From Firmicutes bacterium UBA5766 (GTDB taxonomy: Bacteria; Bacillota; Desulfotomaculia; Desulfotomaculales; Nap2-2B): DNA of 20,270 bases. The DNA lies in the NCBI GenBank assembly GCA_002418775.1, contig DIEU01000041.1, positions 1 to 20,270 of the forward strand. Direction: 5' to 3'. Under the pieces are notes generated by a model. That model was not told where the DNA came from. It saw only the letters and a program-made list of their open reading frames with translations, and ran no database searches. Shown here one piece after another: positions 7,778 through 14,688 of this stretch (within the stretch, counting starts at the first letter, position 1; each line of letters starts with the position of its first letter). The position numbers and the translations under genes were made by a program.

Positions 7778-7810
7778 GATATAATTTTATAATTATTATT
7801 TTGTTGTCAA
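7778..7810 (-). promoter_or_regulatory. Probable glnN promoter
   Basis: A perfect -35 hexamer TTGACA (minus strand, 7810-7805) is followed by a very AT-rich stretch. Candidate -10 hexamers (AATTAT or ATTATA) lie about 18-19 nt downstream; none is a perfect match, so the exact -10 is uncertain. Transcription from here gives a leader of about 160 nt that includes the ANTAR-type element. Confidence 0.45.
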
Positions 7811-7860
7811 TAGATAATTTATATTATTTTATAATGTATTAACTTTCTGTCTATTATATT

Positions 7861-8005
7861 ATGCACATGAAAAGTCCTGGATAATTGAGCAGCCTGACAG
7901 ATGACGCCCGCAAGCTGCTCTTATAGTTTTAAGCTTGATGCCATGAAATAATTATTTTGGTTTTGCGCCGTATAAAAAATCAGAAGATGTTCTTGCCTTT
8001 TTTGA
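7861..8005. other. Region between glnN leader and truncated permease
   Basis: No gene. GAGCAGC (7887-7893) and GCTGCTC (7914-7920) form a 7-bp hairpin followed by TTATAGTTTT, a weak plus-strand terminator candidate. A 23-codon open stretch just before the permease frame (reading FGFAPYKKSEDVLAFFEYLI in another frame, stop at about 8016) may be the tail of a lost gene. No c-di-AMP riboswitch, the usual leader of KimA-type genes, could be recognised here. Confidence 0.35.
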
Positions 8006-9640
8006 ATACTTAATTTAATTATCGTAGACGCCTATCCACAGGGCGGCGGCGCGTACACAGTAGCCAAGGAGAACCTTGGCCCGGTTTACGGCCTTGTCGT
8101 GGGAGCTTCACTTACCGTTGATTATATGCTTACTGTAGCAGTAAGTATAAGCGCAGGAACCGCAGCCATTACATCGGCCATTCCCGCGCTTTTCGAGCAC
8201 AAAGTAGCTATTGCCATATTTATAATTGTAGTAATGATAGTAGGAAACTTACGCGGTATAAGAGAATCATCCAGGCTTTTCAGCCTCCCCACCTATTTTT
8301 TTGTAATCGCTATAATAAGCTTGATTATTACCGGGATTATTAAGAATCCTGATCATGATATCACGGAAGTTATGTATATCCCCAGTGTCGACATTCCCTC
8401 ATGGACCAGTCTATTGTTTGTTTTTCTCCTTATGCGCGCTTTTTCTTCAGGTTGCGCTGCCGTTACCGGTGTGGAAGCTATCGCCGATTCCGTTCCCAAT
8501 TTTAAAGATCCGGCAAAAGAGAACGCTAAGCTTGCTTATATTTTATTGACGGTTGTAATCATAGTCTGTTTCGGAGGCATTTCTTACCTGGCGGCTATTT
8601 ATCACCCTCCGCTTTCTAACAGCCAGACGCTGCTTTCCAGTATAGCGGCTATAGTTTTCGGCAAAAGTCTCGCCTATTATTCAATTCAAGCCGGTACAAC
8701 TATTATTTTAGCCATGGCGGCTAACACTGCCTTCGTTGGTTTCCCCACACTTCTTTCGATTATCGCCCGGGATGGTTTTGCGCCCCGTCAGCTTTCAGTT
8801 AGGGGTCACAGGCTTAATTATTCAAACGGTATTATAATGCTGGCTATCACAGCAATTGTACTGATTATAATATTCCAGGGAGAAACCCACCTGCTCATTC
8901 CTCTTTATGCCGTGGGAGTTTTTACTTCTTTTACATTGGCGCAGGTCGGTGTTCTTATGCGCTGGTTAAAAGAAAAACGTAAGGGATGGCTGTACAAGAC
9001 GTTTATTAATGGAACCGGCGCTCTAATGACATTCGTGGTATTAATTATTATAGGTGTTACAAAATTTACCGCGGGAGCCTGGATAGTCTGTTTAATCATA
9101 CCCTTATTGGTATGGGTGATGCTTAGAATAAAAAATCATTATGCCTCGGTTGCTCTTGAACTGGACATTCCTAATGACAGCCTTGATAAGATAGACTTTA
9201 ACTCACATTATAATCACTTTGTTATAGTCCCCATAGACAGTATAAATAAAATGGTAATTAAAGCATTACGTTATGCCAGAAGTCTTACGCCTTATGTTGA
9301 GGCGTTTCACATCGAGACTTATGACGGAGAGTCAGATAAATTAAGAAATAAGTGGCAGAAGCTCAATACGGATATACCCCTGGTAGTAAGAAAATCCCCC
9401 TACCGGGAAATAGTAAATCCGTTAATCGAGTACATTAATTCTGAAGAACACGCCTCCAGCCCGAATGACATGATAACCGTTTTGCTGCCTCAGTTTTTTG
9501 TCGCCAAGAGGTGGGAGATGTTATTACATAATAACACCAGCATATTTGTCGCTAATGTACTATTGCAAAAGAATAATGTAATAACTTCATTCCTGCCTTT
9601 TCATATCAAAGATATTGACATATACAAAAAGCATATGTGA
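8006..9640 (+). pseudogene. kimA: KimA-type APC-superfamily potassium permease lacking its N-terminus
   Basis: The frame is recognisable from 8030 (AYPQGGGAYTVAKENLGPVY) to the stop. It covers about 536 residues: the later membrane helices of an APC-superfamily permease plus the cytosolic C-terminal domain (NHFVIVPIDSINKMVIKALR to ITSFLPFHIKD) of KimA/YdaO proteins, K+/H+ symporters inhibited by c-di-AMP. DYMLTVAVS corresponds to the transmembrane-3 segment of B. subtilis KimA (D117, Y118, T121, S125, as I recall), so part of the ion site is kept. The first 85-100 residues, including helices 1-2 and their K+ ligands, are missing: an in-frame TGA lies at 8003-8005, with no ATG. A GTG at 8099 could start a 513-residue product, without a good ribosome site. 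I infer a 5'-deleted pseudogene; an assembly artefact is possible. Confidence 0.8.
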
Positions 9641-9715
9641 TTAAAACCAAGACAACAATTTAATACTCCATATATCGAATTTTTAAATAATTTATAAAAA
9701 ATTTATAATTGCCTA

Positions 9716-9744
9716 TTGACACAAATAAGAATATAAAGTATTAT
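9716..9744 (+). promoter_or_regulatory. Strong promoter of the unassigned RNA
   Basis: TTGACA (9716-9721) and TATTAT (9739-9744) with a 17-nt spacer give a near-consensus sigma-A-type promoter. Transcription would begin near 9751, at the first base of the structured stretch that follows. There is no coding frame within the next 800 nt. Confidence 0.75.
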
Positions 9745-9750
9745 GATTAT

Positions 9751-10195
9751 ACTCTCAGAAAGGGGCCGCCCGAGTAAGAGGGATAACCCTTGAAAAAACC
9801 GGCGAATTAAGCCGGGGCTGTTAATAACCTGCTGTGGCAAAAGCTTTTACTTGGGGGATTCGAGTAGGTGTCTACCGGTTGACTGAAATTCGGAGGGAAA
9901 GTGGGAAACCATAACCAGCCAAAAAGTAAGAAAATGCCCCTAAGAAGTAGGAGTTACAAATAAGCAGTGGTTAGAGGCCAGGGCGAAAGAACTGTAGTAG
10001 GTGAAGGAGGTAGCTTAACAAAGTTATTATTCGGCAGCTATTACAAGAAGTAGCCGGTTAATCTGAAAAGCGGTCTTAAAGCGGCGGCGGATCAGATAAA
10101 AAGGGTAAATAAAAAAGGAGGATGTGCTAAATTGCACTACGCTCCTGGAAAAGGGTAGGCAGTCCGCCAGGATACTGAACCTACCCTTTTTCGTT
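9751..10195 (+). ncRNA. Large structured non-coding RNA of unassigned family
   Basis: About 445 nt bounded by a near-consensus promoter and a strong intrinsic terminator, with no ORF of note and purine-rich, GC-richer sequence than the AT-rich flanks. Pairings seen: a 12-pair helix with G-U pairs, CCCGAGTAAGAG (9769-9780) with CTTTTACTTGGG (9844-9855); AGGGGC (9761-9766) with GCCCCT (9936-9941); CCGGC/GCCGG (9799-9815); a GAAA-capped TGG/CCA hairpin near 9902-9911; ATCTGA/TCAGAT (10061-10097); and AGGAG..GTGC/GCAC..CTCCT (10116-10146). I looked for landmarks of RNase P RNA (GAGGAAAGTC), tmRNA (CCA end, tag ORF), SRP RNA, group I/II introns and the ydaO riboswitch and did not see them. A large Firmicute RNA such as OLE or ROOL is possible; I cannot assign it. 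Confidence 0.7.
10149..10195 (+). terminator. Intrinsic terminator of the unassigned RNA
   Basis: AAAAGGGTAGG (10149-10159) pairs perfectly with CCTACCCTTTT (10180-10190); an inner CAGT/ACTG pair shortens the loop. The 3' arm runs into TTTTTCGTTTG. An 11-bp stem with a T tract is a strong terminator and isolates the RNA from the pst genes downstream. Confidence 0.88.
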
Positions 10196-10263
10196 TGTTT
10201 TCTGGGTATCCTTTCCTGGACGTTTTAATTTTACTTGGGCAATTTATCACGAATTATCTACCG

Positions 10264-10386
10264 CTACCTTTTAATCATCCCGAGAGATGCCTCAATTCTA
10301 GCCTTGGTTGCCTATAGTCTTCTTTTCATAGCCGGTTTCAGCCGGCGCCACTCCTCTCGTTCGTTCAATGCCTCTCCTATTTCCCA
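10264..10386 (-). pseudogene. Possible decayed coding fragment
   Basis: One minus frame reads WEIGEALNEREEWRRLKPAM and on to a TAG at 10312-10314, then resumes as ATKARIEASLGMIKR to a second TAG at 10264-10266. The charged, helical composition across an internal stop suggests an old gene remnant, but there is no start and I do not recognise the family. The rest of 10200-10390 shows no feature. Confidence 0.2.
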
Positions 10387-10392
10387 AAAAAA

Positions 10393-10413
10393 TTTACATT
10401 CTATCAATGTAAA
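10393..10413 (+). promoter_or_regulatory. Perfect inverted repeat upstream of pstS
   Basis: TTTACATT (10393-10400) and AATGTAAA (10406-10413) form a perfect 8-bp dyad with a 5-nt spacer. Being AT-rich and followed by no T tract, it is more likely a protein-binding operator than a terminator. Its first half also fits the Pho-box hexamer described in the next entry. Confidence 0.45.
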
Positions 10414-10467
10414 ATTAATCTTGTTTTAACAAATTGCAGCATTAAATTAACAATTTAAAGGTACAAT
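10393..10467 (+). promoter_or_regulatory. Putative Pho-box array and promoter of the pst cluster
   Basis: Hexamers resembling the Bacillus PhoP repeat TT(A/T/C)A(C/T)A fall on an 11-nt ladder: TTTACA at 10393, TCAATG at 10404 (weak), TTAATC at 10415 and TTAACA at 10426. Another TTAACA lies at 10447. TACAAT (10462-10467) is a good -10 without a good -35, as expected of a PhoP-activated promoter. This supports phosphate-starvation control by a PhoPR/PhoBR system encoded elsewhere; the assignment is by pattern only. Confidence 0.5.
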
Positions 10468-10577
10468 CCATCTGATACATCAACTGTCAGGAGGGGGGTA
10501 GTTGAAGTAGTTCAGATGGTCGTATTGTAGGGATTCTTTCAGGTTAAATGTACATCAAAAGGAATGGAGGGTAATTA

Positions 10578-11750
10578 ATGAAAAAAAGCTTACTGATTGT
10601 TTCTTTGGTTGCAGTTCTGACATTGTTATGCGTTCAACTTGCCTTTGCTGCGGGAACTATTTCCGTGCAGGTAAACGGTAAGGCGTTATCTATGGATTCA
10701 AAACCATTCATTAAACAGGGTAAGGTTCTTGTACCCATGAGGGCAATTTTCGAAACCCTCGGGGCTTCCGTTAAATGGGACGATAAAACGCAAAAAGTAA
10801 CCGCCAAGAAAGGCAGTACAGAAATAGCTTTATGGATAGGCAAGAAAGAAGCCAAGGTGGGCAGTAAGAATGTAATTCTGGATGTAGCCGCTGCAGTAGA
10901 CAAAGGGCGTACCTTTGTCCCCTTGAGATTTGTAGCCGAATCTTTAGGCGCTAAAGTTGACTGGGTAAGCAGCAAGAACCTGGTTGTTGTCACCACCGGC
11001 GGGGGCGGCGCCGCTGCCGCAGAGCTCAGTGGTTCTTTAAAAATGAGCGGTTCGACGTCCGTGCAGCCTCTGGCCGAAGAACTGACGCAGGTTTTCATGA
11101 AAGAAAATCCTAAAGTACAAATTACAGTGACCGGCGGAGGATCGGGTGTAGGTATAAAAGATGCGGCGGACGGCAAGGTAAATATAGGCAACGTTTCGCG
11201 CAATCTGAAAGATAGCGATCCCAAGGGCCTTGTAGCTACGACCATTGCCAAGGACGCCATTGTAATCGTTGTCAACCCGAAAAATCCGGTTGATAAACTG
11301 ACCACAGATCAGGTCAAAAAGATTTTTACAGGAGCAATTACCAACTGGAAAGATATCGGCGGTAAAAATGCTCCGATTATAGTTAATTCCCGGACTGCCC
11401 CTTCCGGCACTTTTGATTTCTTCAAAGAAAAGTTTTTAGGTGAAGACAATGTTGTCGCTACTGCCAAACAGCACGCGTCAAACGGTTTGGTCCGCCAGGC
11501 GGTGGCCGGCAACGAAAACGCCATCGGATTCATCTCCATGGGCTTCATGGATTCGAGCGTCAAGGCGCCAACTTTGGACGGTGTTAAACCTACCCTGGAA
11601 AATGCTAAGAACGGCACATACAAGGTAGTCCGCCCCTTCATTATGGTGACAAAAGGCGCTCCGACAGGACTGGCCAAGTCTTTCCTTGATTTTGTATTAT
11701 CTTCAGAAGGACAGAGTATTGTTAAAAAAGAATATATTTCTATCCAATAG
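10578..11750 (+). CDS. pstS: Phosphate-binding protein PstS with copper-amine-oxidase-like stalk domain
   Basis: A 390-residue secreted protein. Residues 1-25 are a signal peptide (KKSLLIVSLVAVLTLLC..AFAA) without a lipobox at the cleavage site. Residues about 28-140 form a copper-amine-oxidase N-terminal-like domain, with the duplicated pattern KVLVPMRAIFETLGA and RTFVPLRFVAESLGA. A GGGG/AAAA linker (141-148) leads to the PstS-type solute-binding domain (about 150-390), with phosphate-site segments SGSTSVQP (157-164), TGGGSGVGI (185-193) and RTAPSGTFDFF (272-282). It captures phosphate outside the cell for the PstCAB importer. The stalk domain probably holds it in the cell wall or extends it, replacing lipid anchoring. 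GGAGG precedes the ATG by 7 nt. It is the first gene of the cluster, behind a Pho-box-like promoter and followed by a hairpin. Confidence 0.93.
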   Translation: MKKSLLIVSLVAVLTLLCVQLAFAAGTISVQVNGKALSMDSKPFIKQGKVLVPMRAIFETLGASVKWDDKTQKVTAKKGSTEIALWIGKKEAKVGSKNVILDVAAAVDKGRTFVPLRFVAESLGAKVDWVSSKNLVVVTTGGGGAAAAELSGSLKMSGSTSVQPLAEELTQVFMKENPKVQITVTGGGSGVGIKDAADGKVNIGNVSRNLKDSDPKGLVATTIAKDAIVIVVNPKNPVDKLTTDQVKKIFTGAITNWKDIGGKNAPIIVNSRTAPSGTFDFFKEKFLGEDNVVATAKQHASNGLVRQAVAGNENAIGFISMGFMDSSVKAPTLDGVKPTLENAKNGTYKVVRPFIMVTKGAPTGLAKSFLDFVLSSEGQSIVKKEYISIQ

Positions 11751-11770
11751 AATATCTGTTTCTTAAGCGG

Positions 11771-11805
11771 ATCCCGCCTGTTTTTAATCAGGCGGGATAT
11801 TTTTC
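11771..11805 (+). terminator. Attenuating terminator between pstS and pstC
   Basis: ATCCCGCCTG (11771-11780) pairs perfectly with CAGGCGGGAT (11789-11798), 8-nt loop, followed by ATTTTTC. No promoter is evident between it and pstC, so it probably acts as a partial terminator that makes binding-protein mRNA more abundant than the mRNA for the membrane components. Confidence 0.8.
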
Positions 11806-11822
11806 AAAGAGGAGGAAGGAGG

Positions 11823-12866
11823 ATGGGGAAAATGGAACTGGAAAATGTTTCTGTGATAATTCCAGAAAAGGCATCTTCTACAACAGGCTTTTTTACCAAA
11901 CCAAGGAAGCCGTTTAAAGAAAAAATTATAGAAATAATCCTACTGCTGTTGACTGTTCTCAGCAGTATTCTCATATTCTTTGTGATGTTTTTCGTGATCA
12001 GCAAAGCTATTCCCGTATTGAAGGCCAGCGGCTTTAGTTTTGTATTTTCCGGGGGTTGGGATGAAAATTTTTTAAATGCGTGGCAGACCAGCGGTGAACA
12101 ATCCGCGTTGAAATTTGGAGCTTTGCCTCTAATTGCGGGAACAGTTTTAACCACTTCCGGGGCTTTGGTTTTTTGTCTGACGTTTGGCCTGGGATGTGCA
12201 ATTTTCCTTTCAGAAATGTGTCCGGCCTGGCTGAGAAAGCCCTTAGAATCTACAGTCAGGCTGTTAGCTGCCATTCCTTCCGTAATTTACGGTTTAATCG
12301 GTTTAATGATCGTAGTCCCTTTTATATCCAAACATCTGATCAGCAATGAACTTTCCTTGAGGATGATTAAAATTTGCGCCTTGGACGGAACAAGCCTTTT
12401 AGCCGGAATAATTGTGCTCAGTATGATGATCGGACCAATTTTTATCGCCATGGCCAGCGACGCGATTAAATCTGCGCCGAAAATTTATAAGGAAGCTTCC
12501 CTGGCGTTAGGTTTATCCCACTGGCGTACAATAGTGAAAATTATACTTCCGGCGGCGCGTAACGGTATCGTTGCCGGCGCCATACTGGCCGCGGGCAGAG
12601 CCATCGGTGAAGCGATTGCTCTTTCTATGGTCACCGGCAGTGTGGCCAACCTGCCTAATCCGGCGCATGGGCTGGTTTTCTTTCTGGAGCCTGTCCGTAC
12701 ACTGGCTTCTACAATTGTGGACAACGCTGAAGGTATGAGTGTCGCAGCCTGCGAATCGGCCCTGTTTGCCTGCGGTTCTTTCCTTCTTCTGTCATGTGTG
12801 CTGCTAAGTTTATTTTCCAGAATATTCTCAGGAAATTTACGGACGGGGGGTGTTTCGGATAAGTAA
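11823..12866 (+). CDS. pstC: Phosphate ABC transporter permease PstC
   Basis: A 347-residue inner-membrane permease, one half of the PstCA channel for phosphate import. About six hydrophobic helices follow a charged N-terminal tail; the first covers about residues 35-60. The cytosolic coupling loop for PstB has the EAA pattern EASLALGLSHWRTIVKIILP (224-243), then GRAIGEAIALSMV (258-270), typical of PstC. The long loop after helix 1 (about 65-100) is also usual for PstC as opposed to PstA. Two starts are possible: ATG 11823 behind GGAGG (11811-11815, 7 nt) or ATG 11832 behind GGAGG (11818-11822, 9 nt). Its stop overlaps the ribosome site of pstA, indicating tight operon organisation. Confidence 0.95.
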   Translation: MGKMELENVSVIIPEKASSTTGFFTKPRKPFKEKIIEIILLLLTVLSSILIFFVMFFVISKAIPVLKASGFSFVFSGGWDENFLNAWQTSGEQSALKFGALPLIAGTVLTTSGALVFCLTFGLGCAIFLSEMCPAWLRKPLESTVRLLAAIPSVIYGLIGLMIVVPFISKHLISNELSLRMIKICALDGTSLLAGIIVLSMMIGPIFIAMASDAIKSAPKIYKEASLALGLSHWRTIVKIILPAARNGIVAGAILAAGRAIGEAIALSMVTGSVANLPNPAHGLVFFLEPVRTLASTIVDNAEGMSVAACESALFACGSFLLLSCVLLSLFSRIFSGNLRTGGVSDK

Positions 12867-12876
12867 AGGAGAGAAT

Positions 12877-13782
12877 GTGTTAGGCCATGCAGCCTGCTGG
12901 TTATCCGGTTTGCTTACCTTATTTCTTTTGCTGTTTATAGTAATATTTCTTGTTTTAAAAGGAATTCATGTTATAAGCTGGGATTTTATAGCGACTAATC
13001 CCAAACCAAGTTTGGACCAGAATCTCACCGGAGGGATTTTTACTCCCGTTATAGGCACATTTTTACTGGTCGCCATGGGAACTCTGTTTGCCCTGCCGTG
13101 GGCTCTGGCTACGGCAATTTATCTGGCTGAATACTCTGAAGGAAATTTATGGGTGGGGCCTATCCGGACGGGCATAGATATTTTATCGGGGGTACCGACT
13201 ATTGTTTTCGCTATTTTCGGCCTGGCCATTTTTACCAATCCGCATCTTTCACTTTTCAGCACAATGGTTGAGGATGTCGCAAACGCCAAGGCTTTCGGAC
13301 GCAGCTTTATGGTCAGTTCCATAACTATGGCAATGATGGTGCTGCCTTTTATTATTAAATCTATTGAAGAGGCGATCAAGGCTGTGCCTTCCGCTTATCG
13401 GGAGGCCGCTTACGGGATGGGGATCAGCAAATGGAGAACGATAAGGAAAATAGTTTTGCCGTCCGCCATACCCGGAATAATCACCGGCGTTGTTTTAGGC
13501 ATAGGCAGAATTGCCGGAGATACGGCAATTGTGTGGCTCTGCCTCGGTGGAAGCATGACTTTAACAGGTACCCAACCTTGGTGGCAGCCGCAGAACTGGC
13601 TAGCTACACTGCAAAACACGGGCAGTACGCTGACTACTTATATTTTTTATTCCTCACCCGCCGGTGAAGGAAACTCACCGGATAAGGCCTTTGGCGCAGG
13701 TTTGATTTTGATCATAATTATATTTGCCTTGAATTCTCTGGTTGACTATTGGGGCCGGTACAGAACCTTAAGGGAGGAATAA
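12877..13782 (+). CDS. pstA: Phosphate ABC transporter permease PstA
   Basis: The second channel subunit for phosphate import, about 301 residues, with about six hydrophobic helices. The EAA coupling loop reads EAAYGMGISKWRTIRKIVLP (about 176-195), followed by GIGRIAGDTAIVWL, both typical of PstA. I prefer GTG 12877, because AAAGGAGAG ends 4 nt before it; the frame stays open to GTG 12850, which would overlap pstC by 17 nt and lacks a ribosome site of its own. The gene follows pstC by 10 nt and precedes pstB by 7 nt. PstA heterodimerises with PstC, and the pair binds two PstB subunits. Confidence 0.94.
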   Translation: MLGHAACWLSGLLTLFLLLFIVIFLVLKGIHVISWDFIATNPKPSLDQNLTGGIFTPVIGTFLLVAMGTLFALPWALATAIYLAEYSEGNLWVGPIRTGIDILSGVPTIVFAIFGLAIFTNPHLSLFSTMVEDVANAKAFGRSFMVSSITMAMMVLPFIIKSIEEAIKAVPSAYREAAYGMGISKWRTIRKIVLPSAIPGIITGVVLGIGRIAGDTAIVWLCLGGSMTLTGTQPWWQPQNWLATLQNTGSTLTTYIFYSSPAGEGNSPDKAFGAGLILIIIIFALNSLVDYWGRYRTLREE

Positions 13783-13789
13783 AGAGGCG

Positions 13790-14557
13790 ATGGAAAATAA
13801 CAGATGTAAAATAAAGGTTAAAAACCTGTCGGTCTGGTACAAATCATTTCAAGCTTTAAGAGAAGTTAGTATGGAGATTTACCCGCAATCAATTACAGGC
13901 TTGATTGGACCTTCGGGATGCGGCAAGAGCACGTTTTTGAGATGCATGAACAGGCTGAATGACCTGGTCGCTTCCTTCAGGCTGGAAGGAAATATAGATA
14001 TAGATGATTACAATATATACAAGCCGGAAACTGACGTGGTTATGATCCGCCGCAAAGTCGGCATGGTTTTTCAGCAGCCCAATCCTTTTCCCATGTCTAT
14101 CTTCGACAATGTCGCCTTCGGGGTACGTGAACATAATCCTAGAATTAAAAAAGGAGAACTGGAAGATATAGTGATAGACAGTTTAAAACGGGCTAATCTC
14201 TGGGATGAGGTAAAAGACAAACTGAATGTGTCGGGCTTGAGTCTCTCCGGCGGGCAGCAGCAGCGTTTATGCATCGCCAGGGTTCTGGCTGTCTCACCGG
14301 AAATAATTTTGCTTGACGAACCCTGCAGCGCTCTTGATCCAGTTTCCACAGCAAAGATTGAAGAACTTCTTTTCCATCTGAAGGATTCATATACAGTGCT
14401 GGTCGTCACCCATAACCTTGGACAAGCGAGAAGAATTTCCGATTACATTGGTTTTTTTCTTAATGGGAACCTCGTCGAATACGGAAAAGCCGCCGATCTG
14501 GTTGTTAAACCCAGTGAAAAGTCAACCGAAGATTATCTTGCGGGTAATTTTGGCTAA
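13790..14557 (+). CDS. pstB: Phosphate import ATP-binding protein PstB
   Basis: A 255-residue ABC ATPase, normal length for PstB, which powers phosphate import at the cytosolic face of PstCA. Walker A GPSGCGKST (40-48), the PstB-type Q-loop FQQPNPFPMSIFDNVAFG (94-111), signature LSGGQQQR (152-159), Walker B IILLDEP (172-178) and the switch histidine in VTHNL (206-210) are all present. CNRLND-like MNRLNDL after Walker A is also characteristic of the family. The ATG lies 7 nt after the pstA stop, with AGAGG just upstream. It is followed by a strong terminator, so the core transporter transcript ends here. Confidence 0.97.
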   Translation: MENNRCKIKVKNLSVWYKSFQALREVSMEIYPQSITGLIGPSGCGKSTFLRCMNRLNDLVASFRLEGNIDIDDYNIYKPETDVVMIRRKVGMVFQQPNPFPMSIFDNVAFGVREHNPRIKKGELEDIVIDSLKRANLWDEVKDKLNVSGLSLSGGQQQRLCIARVLAVSPEIILLDEPCSALDPVSTAKIEELLFHLKDSYTVLVVTHNLGQARRISDYIGFFLNGNLVEYGKAADLVVKPSEKSTEDYLAGNFG

Positions 14558-14585
14558 AAGTTAAGTTCAACACCCCCCCCCTTTA

Positions 14586-14635
14586 CTAGAGGATGGGCAA
14601 CAAAAAGGCGCTTCCCATCCTCTAGGCAACTTTTT
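14586..14635 (+). terminator. Intrinsic terminator after pstB
   Basis: CTAGAGGATGGG (14586-14597) pairs perfectly with CCCATCCTCTAG (14614-14625), 12 bp with a 16-nt loop, followed after GCAAC by TTTTT. It separates pstB from the second pstS; the short gap to a T tract makes it a good though not ideal terminator. Confidence 0.8.
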
Positions 14636-14659
14636 AAGATAAGAACTTTTTAAGATAAG
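14628..14659 (+). repeat. Exact 16-bp tandem repeat
   Basis: AACTTTTTAAGATAAG occurs twice head to tail (14628-14643 and 14644-14659), between the pstB terminator and the second pstS start. The first copy supplies the T tract of the terminator. It could be a slippage duplication or a pair of binding sites. Confidence 0.9.
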
Positions 14660-14688
14660 GATGCAAGAAAATGAAGGGAGATGATCTT

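Noticed and set aside
10116..10132. Ribosome site AGGAGG followed by ATG inside the RNA
   Set aside because: The frame is ATG TGC TAA, and the AGGAG is paired with CTCCT in a hairpin, so it is better explained as RNA structure.
9751..10195. RNase P RNA, tmRNA or a c-di-AMP riboswitch as identity of the non-coding RNA
   Set aside because: The GAGGAAAGTC core of RNase P, the CCA end and tag frame of tmRNA, and the conserved blocks of the ydaO riboswitch were looked for and not found; the element also ends in a terminator with no gene directly controlled.
10235..10429. 64-codon plus-strand ORF between the RNA terminator and pstS
   Set aside because: It has no ribosome site, its 3' part runs through the AT-rich dyad and Pho-box region, and it has no recognisable features beyond a short hydrophobic stretch.
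10634..11305. 223-codon minus-strand ORF opposite pstS
   Set aside because: It is a shadow of the real pstS gene, whose domains, signal peptide and ribosome site are unambiguous.
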